A stretch of 27,111 nucleotides of DNA. Origin: Gryganskiella cystojenkinii. Lineage: Eukaryota > Mortierellomycota > Mortierellomycetes > Mortierellales > Mortierellaceae. Below the pieces are notes generated by a model. That model worked only from the letters and a program-made list of their open reading frames with translations, made no database searches and was not told where the DNA came from. Location: positions 32,380 through 59,490 of the forward strand of contig JAAAIG010000126.1 of the NCBI GenBank assembly GCA_015852425.1, written 5' to 3'. Shown here one piece after another: positions 1 through 8,647 of the stretch; within the stretch, counting starts at the first letter, position 1, and each line of letters opens with the position of its first letter. Made by a program: the position numbers and the translations under genes.

Positions 1-367
1 CTATTTTCCCTTTAGCAATCTCCCGCCTTTCGCCTGGGCCTTTTTCTTCATCGTCCGATAACCATACCTCTTCTTTGTTTCTTTTGTTGCTATTGGTCAT
101 GATAGGTGGAGGTGGACGAGATGCTATCGTTGTTGGGCAGGATACTGGAGCTCTGGATATGGAGAGAGAAGTGATGGAGGAGGTCGATGATGCCGGTGAG
201 AGCGATAGGGAAGATGATGATGCGGGATAGGCAAGGATAGGCTGCACTGAGGATGGACCAGTTGAAGAGTTTGCGGTGGATGATGATTCGGTGACAGAGG
301 AAGATAAGGAAGGAAGAGGCGTTGGGGTGAAGGTCGAGAGTCTCGACGAACCCGAATAAGCGGTCAT
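1..367 (-). CDS. Ser/Thr/Pro-rich protein, N-terminal part, cut by the window edge
   Basis: Reading leftwards from an ATG at 365-367 gives an open frame of about 122 codons that leaves the window without a stop. Residues 1 to about 88 are dominated by Ser, Thr, Pro and Ala and look disordered. After that comes a polar, charged stretch with NKRNKEEVWLSDDEEKG followed by a basic segment ending in AKGKI. No domain is recognisable in the visible part. Such a composition is common in fungal regulatory proteins, but that is only an inference. The codon pattern is consistent along this frame, whereas the longer overlapping open frame on the same strand (90-635) reads as a shadow. A GT inside the sequence near position 67 could be a splice donor, so the true exon may end there. 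No acidic or hydrophobic signal peptide is visible. The start is chosen as the first ATG in the frame; a TTTCAG acceptor-like site lies upstream near 483. Confidence 0.6.
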   Translation of the reverse strand, partial: MTAYSGSSRLSTFTPTPLPSLSSSVTESSSTANSSTGPSSVQPILAYPASSSSLSLSPASSTSSITSLSISRAPVSCPTTIASRPPPPIMTNSNKRNKEEVWLSDDEEKGPGERREIAKGKI

Positions 368-3300
368 GACTGGGTATAAAAGAAAAGTCAAACGAGGAGT
401 AAGATCCTTTGAAGAATGATGTTTGTTGAAAAGACAATCTGCAAGGGTCGATGCTGATACGATTGAGCAGGCTGGACTGAAATGAGAGGAGTAAGAGTGT
501 TTTGTCAATATCAACAATGTTGCCCACCGCGCGTGACAACAGAGAAAACAAGGGAGAGTGGAGAAGTGGTGACGGGATATAGGAGTGGAGTGGACAGATG
601 CAAAGAACGGATGTGGTTTGAGCGTGGACGATCAATGTGGGCGTTTTTTTTTCTGTCGGCGAACAACGAGAGAAAAAAGAAAAAAAAGAAAGGAAAAAGG
701 AGCGTGAAAGGAGACTTTCGGTGTTCCCTTTTAATGTTTATGATATGATCTCCGGACCAAAAACACGGACTCTGAGTTGGCGGGTGCAGTGGCACAAACA
801 AGGGAACTGACAAAAAGAGAAATGAAAATAGAGTGAGCAAACGCCGAAGGGTGTCAAAGGACAGAAAAAAACGAACGGCAAGGTACGACCACGACAACTT
901 AACACTCCTCTCTTTCATTGGTCTGCTCGTTATTCTCGAGAGATCGATGGATTTTGTTTTCTTTCTTCCACTGCCTCCCAGAGCAAAGCCTTTGGTATAA
1001 ACAGAGGATTGATCATGCACCCGCGCCTTTTTTCACTCCCAATCTTTATTCTTTCATCGGGAAATGCCTTGGAATGAGAAAAGGGAACGCGACATCGAAT
1101 ACCAGGGACCCCGTCCAATTATCAGGTAAATGCACGAGCGCACAGCGAACGTCCATGCGCACTGGAAAAGGAACTTTGACTCCCCACCAACGAACGAGAA
1201 CCAACGACAGAAGGGAAAGGAATCAAATGTTTCCTCTTGGGCTCTCAATTTTCATGCAATCATTCCATCCCTTTGAGTAGTTTCCACCATTCCCGCCTTT
1301 TTATTCCCTTGATTTTTTCTTCATGGTCCTGCATTGTAAAGATCGCCTGTTCCCAGATTTCGTCGTCGTCATCATCGTCACCATCGTCTCCAGACTTCTA
1401 TGGTCCTTCTTTGTTTCTCCTCATATGCAAGGCAAACACCGACCATGGCCCTGCACCACCAACGGCTGGCCTTTCGCTCTCTCGTTCTATTTCATAAACA
1501 CGACCTCTCTGTTTCTCTGACGAGCCTCCTTTTTTTTCTTTCACTTTGGTCACCCTTTCGCACTGCTCTACCCCTTTTCCATCACTTTGTTCGATTCTCC
1601 CCACCCTCCGTCCGTTCGTTTGTTGACTAAAGAAAGCCTTTTCCTTCCATGTGTTCATTTGATGTGCATTGCATATGCAAAGCAAAAACAAAAAAAAAAC
1701 ACCGGAGGATTGCCCGATCCCCCATGCCGAATCAAACCTTCAAAGATGAACGCGCGTGTGTGTTTCGAACGCCCCCTTTTCGCCCTTTGATCAGAGAGGC
1801 AATGACAGAGAGGCGCAAAAGAGGAAAGACTGTCGAGGGCGTGATAGAGGACGGACCTCCTTCTACTCTCCTTTGGTTTTCTTTCACCAATGCACCGTTA
1901 CTTCCATGCTTACTGCTCGCCACCACAAAGGGAGGGATCCCAGACATCTGTGACAAATGCCATCTCATGCTAAACTACCACTCAGCTCCCGAGTCTCAAG
2001 TGTCATTGATCCGAGCACTGTCTCCTTTCCCCTCCTCCCTGTTTTTCCTCCTTTATTCCCAGTTTGAGAAGGGATCGCTTTTTGAATCTTTGGATCCATT
2101 CGCAAACCAGGGACCCCTGCTGAGGTATGCAAATAAAAACAAAAACAAAAGATATACTGAACTGCAACATGATGTTCTTCCCTGCGGCGTTTCGTCTCTT
2201 TGCGAAGCGAGAACGCGCTTCATCCCCTTCCCTTTTGGGTGGATCATTTTGTAGTCTGAGTTTAGGCTTTATCTCTCTCGGTGTTAACTACAAACTGTGT
2301 GGTCAATGCTCGCCCTCATGTGCCACATCGTTGTCTCTTTGGGCTCTTCCGATGTAATGACTGTTACGCTTTTTGAACACTTCCTCTCCCTCTGTCTCTC
2401 CTCGCACCCAATCCAACACCCCTTTTTAGCTATTGGTCATCTGTTGCTGCTGTTGTTTGTCGACATGGTCGTCTCGAGTTTTGTTTTCTTCCTTTGCCTT
2501 TGGACTTCACCCCCTCCCCCACCCTTTTTTGACCAAGAGCGAAAAACAACAGAGAAAGCAGAGAGATCTGGGTCTGTGTCCGTATGACATTTTTTTTTTT
2601 TGTCCTCTCCTTACGTTGCCTTTTGGTTTGTTGAACAATCTCCGCCCATTCCTCTGGCTTGAGTTTGGAATGACCGTCTTTCTGTTACTCACTCGCACTC
2701 TTTGGTTCAACAAACCGTTGGAGAGGAGCAAAAAACATGCGCTCCAAAAGCAGAGATGAATCGATTGACTCCTTTTTCCATTGAAATTCGGATATAGAGT
2801 AAAATTGTGACACTTCTTCGATCCAAGATGGAAAAGTAGCAACTCCAAAATTAAACATTCCTCATCCACAGTTGGTAAGACCCAAGGAAAGTGCTTCAGA
2901 AACGAGCTGAGCCCAACTTTGAGGAATGTTGTTGGGTTTGTGGTGGAGGAAGTCGCGATTGATTTGAGGAAGAAGCGTGGGCCGTGGAGAAAAGTGTTGT
3001 GGTTGAGGTTTTCAGAGCCCTTGTGTCCCAGCCCGAGAACGTTTCAACTTTTTTAGCCCAGCCAAAAAAAAAAATCCGTTGTGTACGACAACAAGGATTG
3101 TCAAGGAGATAGGAGGGAACAGAGGGTGGCGTGTGTGTGGAAGAGTAAGTGAAGAAGCTGAAGGAAAGACTTACTTGCTGTGAATGTGTGTATAACACTG
3201 GCTGTAAGAAAGGTCTTTTGTGCGAGGAAGGCTGGAATGTGCTGTTGTTTGTGATATGAAGTTTGACAGGGCAAAAAAGAAGACAAAGAAGGGAGGAAAG

Positions 3301-3371
3301 AGACTCGACGAGAAATGAAAAAAAATCTGGAATGTATGATTGTTTTTCTGTTGAAAAAAGGAGTGAAATGA

Positions 3372-3390
3372 AGAGAGAGAGAGAGAGAGA
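3372..3390. repeat. (AG)n microsatellite
   Basis: About nine and a half uninterrupted AG dinucleotides inside the purine-rich flank. It is a simple repeat with no further assigned role. Confidence 0.9.
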
Positions 3391-3919
3391 CAAACTGTTT
3401 TCTCAGCTGAGGTCGAGGTTGAAAGAGTTGTTGGGCGATGCAACGAAGAGAAAGTTAACGAAAGGAACAAAGGCGATGACGATTTGTTCATTGTTTTGGA
3501 TTCTTTCAGCAGTTGAGTAGACCGACTTCGCTAGTAGGGGACATAAACAAAATGAAAGGCCCTGAGCTGACGCACGGGCGAAAACATCTTTTTTTTTTGC
3601 CATCATTCTTCGGGCAAGGTTTTTTTTAATCTTTTTTTTTGTGATCAGGCGTTGACCCTTGTTTTCCTTCCCTTTTCGTTCATTTGTTTCCAGAGGACGA
3701 GACGTTCTCAAATTATGTCTTCAAGAATAAACCCCACCTTTTTTTCTTTTTTCCGAAGAGGTGGCGATCTTTGCTTTTCGAAAGAGTGTGCTGCTGATAA
3801 ACTATTTGCGACAGTCGTTACGCCATCAACAACGCTGTGGTCGTCAAGTTTTTTGAGTTCTCGCTGTTTGTTAGCTTGCGGGGACCTTGGACCCTGAGCC
3901 TGCCTCGATCTCTGAACCG

Positions 3920-3938
3920 ATATGGAATGGTTCCATAT
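3920..3938. repeat. Short perfect inverted repeat
   Basis: ATATGGAA is followed by a 3-nt spacer (TGG) and its exact reverse complement TTCCATAT. The arms are 8 nt. It lies beyond the 3' end of the phosphatase gene (about 190 nt past its stop). It could be a protein-binding palindrome or chance; it is too short for a confident transcript hairpin. Confidence 0.5.
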
Positions 3939-4016
3939 TGTGCACCTTCAGCCTTCCAGACTAGCGTGAATTCCTTCTAGTCTATCATCACTTCCAAGAC
4001 CCCTGTCCCCTCCCCC

Positions 4017-4032
4017 CACACACACACACACA
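4017..4032. repeat. (CA)8 microsatellite
   Basis: Eight CA dinucleotides following a C-rich stretch, about 100 nt beyond the stop codon of the leftward phosphatase gene. Simple repeat only. Confidence 0.9.
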
Positions 4033-4130
4033 AACGCACATCGCACAGATGTCATTCTGCAGTCAGCGTCTTTTTTTAGGTACAGCAACGATTCATAAGC
4101 AATCTATCTCTGGCGTGCTCTTGTTTTTTT

Positions 4131-4757
4131 TTAGAATCTAAGCTGCAGGAACCCGAGGTCGGTCTCGGCATCAACCTGAGCAGCTTGGAGACCACATTGC
4201 TTGGCTGCATCAACATTCTCGAGCATATCATCTAAAAACAAGGTCTCGCTCGCGATCAACCCTTGGTCCTTCAAGATGTGATCAAAGGCCTCCTTGGATG
4301 GTTTCCGATGACCAATCTCGTGTGAATAATAGACCTTGTCAAAGTACGGGTGCAGGCTCTCTTCCTTGTAATCCTTGAGACAGACTCGATCGACGTATTC
4401 GATATGGATCGCATTCGTGTTACTCAACAAATAAACGTTGTAACCGAAATCCTTCTTGAGCGTCCTCATCAACTCAAGTCGACCCTGGGGGAAATCCAAC
4501 AACATGGCATTCCAGGCGGCATCAAACTCGGTATCAGTGACAGAGTCAGGGAGCCCAATTGCGGACCGGATCTCGGCACGAAAAGCCTCGGCCGAGATCT
4601 TGCCGGTCTCGTAATTGACAATGGTCAGGGAGGAGTGATGTTGGGACAGGTGCGGGAACTGGGTCGCACCGAGTTTCTTGAAGGCACTGGCAGTCGCACC
4701 CTGGTCGAGACGCAAGATTACGTTGCCGAGGTCAAAGATGACGTTCTTGATGGACAT
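4131..4757 (-). CDS. HAD-superfamily hydrolase, YihX-like phosphatase
   Basis: A single-exon gene for a 208-residue protein. All four haloacid-dehalogenase motifs are visible: motif I FDLGNVI with the nucleophile Asp9; motif II LLSNTN with Ser112 and Asn113; motif III Lys152 in GHRKPSKEAF; motif IV LFLDDMLENVDAA with Asp176 and Asp177 for magnesium. The segment between motifs I and II fits a helical C1 cap, and length matches the bacterial YihX family (sugar-phosphate phosphatase, about 200 aa). As in that family, the residue two after the nucleophile is Gly instead of the usual Asp general acid. It is expected to be a soluble cytosolic phosphatase acting on a small phosphorylated metabolite; the substrate cannot be read from sequence. 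The start at 4757 places motif I at the normal distance from the N-terminus; upstream in-frame codons to 4874 read as 5' leader. It lies downstream of the thioredoxin gene on the same strand, 324 nt away. Confidence 0.9.
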   Translation of the reverse strand: MSIKNVIFDLGNVILRLDQGATASAFKKLGATQFPHLSQHHSSLTIVNYETGKISAEAFRAEIRSAIGLPDSVTDTEFDAAWNAMLLDFPQGRLELMRTLKKDFGYNVYLLSNTNAIHIEYVDRVCLKDYKEESLHPYFDKVYYSHEIGHRKPSKEAFDHILKDQGLIASETLFLDDMLENVDAAKQCGLQAAQVDAETDLGFLQLRF

Positions 4758-5081
4758 TTTGAAAAGGGAGGGTAATGCGCAGGAGAGGTTGATGGAGAAG
4801 GAGCGGGATTGATAATGCAGGAATGAGAAGAAAGTCAGAAAGTGACATTCAGCTGCTGAGAGATCAGTCCTCACAGAGTGGGGTCAGGAACCCGAGAAAA
4901 TGGTGACTGTTTCGGCGGCTCACTTCTTTGGTGGCAACTTTGTCTTTAATTACAAATTAGAAGGTCTCCTGCGTCCTTTGTTTCTTGGGTCAAAATGTTC
5001 AAGGATAATTTATTACATTTCTCGCCTTCCTGTATCTATCGCTCGCATGTCCTTTCAGGCAAATCTCTTTTCATATTCTCT
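4758..5081. other. Intergenic spacer between thioredoxin and phosphatase genes
   Basis: This 324-nt gap lies between two leftward genes. It must hold the thioredoxin 3' UTR and poly(A) site plus the promoter and leader of the phosphatase gene. Nothing else coding is seen. Confidence 0.7.
5009..5014 (-). terminator. AATAAA poly(A) signal for the thioredoxin gene
   Basis: Read on the minus strand this is AATAAA, about 70 nt past the thioredoxin stop codon at 5082, a normal distance for a fungal cleavage/polyadenylation signal. Confidence 0.5.
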
Positions 5082-5821
5082 CTAGGCACGTCCAGCGTGT
5101 TTGGAAACAAAGTCCTCAACAGCATTCTTGGGGATAGCACCAACAAACTTATCGACGACCTCACCATCCTTGAAGGCCATGACGCAAGGAATGCTAGCAA
5201 TCTATTTGTCCGTCATATCGATTATTACAAAGTAAAATAATAGCGTGTTTGTTCATGTCAGCAAAGACATTGGAGCCAGCCCAGTAAGTCTAAAAAAAAA
5301 GAAGATCCACAAAGTCAAAAGGGCTAACCTGAAACTTCGAGGCGACCTCAGGGCATTCATCGACATCGACACGGAGAAGAGTCACGGCACCAGAGTCAGC
5401 AACCGCTTTGCGGATAATGGGATCCAACATGTGGCAAGGACGACACCAGCTGTTAAGTAGCGAAAAGTGCGAAGAAAAAAGTTAGTCAACAGTGCAATTA
5501 TGCACAGTACTTCCTGGCACGTTGTTTTGTACGTAGCGTAAATACAAGCGTACTCTGCGTGGAAATCAACCAGAATGGGCTCCTTGGCAGCGACCAAGGT
5601 CTTGAAGGACTCATCGGTGGCATTATGGGTCTGTCCTGTAAGGAGCAACGACGAGCTCTGAAAAGTGCGGACTAAAGTTCAAATGAGAATGACATTGTCA
5701 TTAATTCTCCATTGCCGAACAAATACGATCGCAGTTGGCTCCTGTCGGTTGTTATCTTGCCTTGAGCAGTAGAGCGAGCGACGTTTTGCACGTTGCGGGA
5801 AAGGAGACGAAGGTTGTTCAT
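5082..5821 (-). CDS. Thioredoxin, probably mitochondrial, four exons
   Basis: Exons read leftwards as 5821-5761, 5671-5554, 5449-5329 and 5201-5082, giving 139 residues. The first about 30 residues (MNNLRLLSRNVQNVARSTAQ, then VRTFQSSS) are rich in Arg and Ser with no acidic residue, as in mitochondrial targeting peptides. The thioredoxin fold follows: ILVDFHADWCRPC with redox Cys62 and Cys65, RVDVDECPEVASKF, then SIPCVMAFKDG with cis-Pro105. The role is dithiol-disulfide exchange, presumably kept reduced by thioredoxin reductase. The active site is CRPC instead of canonical CGPC, and a Cys replaces the usual Thr after cis-Pro. Intron 1 has a GC donor (AAG|GCAAGA) and acceptor CTTTAG|TCC; no GT donor gives the right phase. 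A later acceptor at 5636 would remove 12 residues before the fold. Introns 2 and 3 (5553-5450, 5328-5202) are GT-AG. The last two exons are certain from homology; the first junction is the least certain. Confidence 0.85.
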
Positions 5822-6089
5822 TGTTGAGGCTGATGTGTTGAGAGTATGAGCGAAGGAAGAACGAAGGAATATGTGAATGCGGAAATGCGGAAATGCGCAA
5901 CAAGAGCACGGTTTTGTGATCACCACAAGCCGTTTGCTGTCTCCTCCACGATCTCAAATGTGACTGCTTTGGGGGACGATGGCGCGTTGGCACCAGTCGT
6001 CCAACTCGCGGCGCCATATGTTGATCCTTGTCTCACAATACCTCGATCGTCTGTCAACGCTCGCTGACTCCGTGTCGATGCCTACACGG

Positions 6090-6812
6090 TGTTTGTAAGC
6101 GACACCGAGAGACCTTAAAGGTGGCATTGACCGACAACGCCGTCTTGGACTCGTTCATGGATGCTTTGACAGACTCATAACTGGAACGAATCTCGATCGC
6201 GCGCGGTATTCGGCTTCAGAGTTCGATGACGTGGAAGACTCAATATCTGCGGCCTCGTCTCTGAGTAAGCCTGTTGGGCCGATGCAACTCTTGGATAACG
6301 TGCTCCGGATAGGCTATTCCTGTTAGCGACTCAAAAGTCTTGCACTCCCTATCATGGGATTCAAGAACGAGGTCTCCGGACCCTCTTCCCACTCTGAAGG
6401 TACCCTTGAACAAACTCGACGTTTGATCTGTACTCCTAGAGGGTCTTGCAAGTTCCACCGGCACAGTCGAATGCCCTTCAAAAGTCGGATATCACGGGAT
6501 TATCGGTTTTGCTTGGATCAGAAATTCAGGGGATGTTTTGCACGATGCCAAACCTGGAGGCGTTTCGAGCAGAATAGATCAATTATACAGATCTTCCAAA
6601 AGACCGCGACATTGGGTCTGTTGGCATCTGAAGGGACTGGAGAGTCGATTTGTTCTCACGAACTCCTATTCGAGTCCTGTGCTTTGTTCACGGTTGAGGG
6701 CCTTGACACAACTCGGGGTCTTACAGGTCGAGGTCCAGCAGGAATGGAGATCAACGAGAGGACGGTAATCCCGTTCCAGCTGACGCTCATTGGATTGCTG
6801 GATCTATTATGA
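6090..6812 (+). pseudogene. Degenerate coding-like segment, unrecognised
   Basis: Coding-like peptides appear in shifting plus-strand frames: ETLKVALTDNAVLDSFMDAL near 6110-6180, then SASEFDDVEDSISAASSLSK and QLLDNVLRIGYSC followed by an in-frame stop near 6320, then FQKTATLGLLASEGTGESIC towards 6812. Stops and frame changes interrupt any single protein, and no splice pairs repair it convincingly. I read it as debris of an old gene or element, without a recognisable family. Open frames in the other two plus frames and on the minus strand overlap it, so the strand assignment is tentative. Confidence 0.3.
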
Positions 6813-6819
6813 GTCTGTC

Positions 6820-8647
6820 TCTCAAAAGTCTGTTCCTCGATGGATGTTCCTAGATGGATGCTCCTGCACTGGCCCCGACTGGAGAATCCTTGTCGATTGA
6901 ACCTTCAGAGTATTGCTCCGAACCATCGTAGAGGCAGCGATGAAAGGATCTTTGTGGGGTATGCCAAAAAAAAAAAAAAACACATCGCACACACCATTTT
7001 TCCTTCAATAAATTTCTTTTAAGTTCAGATTTTCGATTTTTCTTCGTCTTGCGGAAGGCCCTGTTTATTTGCGGAATGAGGTTATGTGGCTGCACCTCCT
7101 TATGATGAGGACATGTTAGTGAAAAATGGGTAGGGAACACTGTTCTTTTCGAAAGACGACTGTCAACATTGACAGATCAGCATCTAGTTTTATTTTTGGC
7201 CCCCCTATTTCTTTCTGGATATTGCAACAGGGGTAAAGAAAAGGAAAAATCTCAGAAAAAAGGAAAGGCCGCCTGGATGCATTGGGGAGGGAGGGAGGAG
7301 GTAGTGTCCCTCTTTTTATGGTTCTCGTTCTAGGGCTGATTGTGACACAAGCTGGAAATTATATGCTTGACCCAAGATTTTGCCCCAAATGCAAAGCACA
7401 CGAACAAACAAACCCCCTACAACCATGCAACCGACAAACAACGATCCCCCACCCCTGCCTGAGAGTGCTGTTGTCACTGCTATTAGTTTTTTTGGGCACA
7501 CTTCCTCTTTTAAACCACTGCTGACACCCCCCACCAACATCGATTTTTTTTTTTTGAGCACGCAAATCGAGGCTAGATGTGGTTGCTGTCCATTGGAGTT
7601 TGTGACGAGGCAGACGCGATTCGTAAAAGAGAGGGCGAGAGAGCTTTGTAGAAACGACCGATGAATACGCGCCTGGGAGAATCGTGATTAACGCAATTGT
7701 TTGGCATTATTTTTGAGGGCTCAGATCAAGGCGCCGAGCCACCCGCTCTCGATTGCTCAATTTGCCTTTTTTTTGGTGTTCTATTGCATGACAATGCATG
7801 CCCGTCTGATTTATTTTTTATGGTTCCTGGAACTCACCCACTGGAGCCCAAGCTCCCTTTACCCTCTATCACTTTGACCCCTTCTTTGCAAAAAATAGAC
7901 GCATCATGTTTGATTTAGAGATTGTGCGTCTAAATAAGAAAATGCAGCAACTTCAATATCATAGAGAATTGGAAGTCACCATTGTCCTCGTTCAAGAACT
8001 CTCTCTCATGGGGCACCGTTAGAGACAAAGGAACAACAATTGGGATCAAACTGAAAAAGGGTCCCTGAAATGATCGATCGATTTGATTTGTTTGGACCTC
8101 CTTCATAGCTCTATTATCTCTGGGGACAGTGAGAGGCGAAGCTAAGCACAACTGGAGAGGGGTTCAGTGAAGTACCAATGGCAATTGGAGAGTGAGCGCG
8201 GAGAATGGCGTTGCGTGGCACTGGAAAAGGGGATGAGAGACGGGGGTAGGGCCTCCGCTTTTGTTTGTCCTTTTGAGCGAGGTTCGCGTTACTTTTGCAA
8301 ACCCCTTGAATCCCCTCAATAGTTTTTGTTGTTGTTCAAGTTTAATGAAATCGGCCCTATTGCGCCTTCCAGACAGACAACATCCCAGACCTCCTTAATT
8401 TCATACTTGACGGGCTGTTCAAGGTAACTTTCATGCCCTGTTCGTTTCTTGCTAGCCCAATTCTTCTCCTCTTTCTTCGTTTTCTTCTTCTCTTCCAACG
8501 TTTTTCTTTCGTCCGCACTACCTGTGCCATTACATTTTCTCCCTCTCCCATCCTTACTCTTCCTTCTTCCTTCACCCATCTCCATCTCCACTTCGTCACT
8601 CGCTTCTTGTACATACACGCGTCATACTTGCCATACCACTCTCCACA
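6820..8647. other. Intergenic region upstream of threonine aldolase
   Basis: About 1.8 kb with no supported gene. It contains poly-A and poly-T runs (an A-tract near 6965-6980, a T-tract near 7545) and, closer to 8648, a CT-rich strip (8430-8640) typical of the promoter/leader of the following gene. Short open frames here, such as 7282-7524, have hydrophobic Leu/Val-rich translations but no domain, splice logic or conserved motif. No RNA gene was recognised. Confidence 0.6.

Larger units (their letters stand above)
368..4130. other. Gene-poor, pyrimidine/purine-rich flank
   Basis: About 3.8 kb without a convincing gene. The open frames here (for example 1649-2254 on the plus strand and 511-1020 on the minus strand) are rich in Phe, Ser, Leu, Lys and Arg from CT- or GA-rich DNA, share no family motif and have no intron logic. 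The region holds T and A homopolymers, an (AG)n run, a (CA)8 run, and one leader-like segment on the minus strand around 3174-3260. It probably contains the 5' flank of the leftward gene at 1-367 and the 3' flank of the phosphatase gene at 4131. I found no tRNA or rRNA in it. Confidence 0.6.

Noticed and set aside
90..635. 181-codon minus-strand open frame
   Set aside because: It overlaps the 1-367 frame on the same strand; its composition (Ser, Leu, Phe, Ile, His) is that of shifted CT-rich DNA, and it ends just before the point where the other frame keeps a coherent composition.
1649..2254. 201-codon plus-strand open frame in the left flank
   Set aside because: No recognisable motif, no consistent codon choice, crossed by homopolymers, and overlapped by equally good frames on both strands.
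5382..5648. Open read-through of thioredoxin intron 2
   Set aside because: It loses the WCRPC motif and the rest of the fold; splicing 5450-5553 restores both. Intron retention would give a non-functional protein.
7102..7180. Possible C/D-box snoRNA (ATGATGA near 7106)
   Set aside because: No D box (CTGA) at a suitable distance and no terminal stem.
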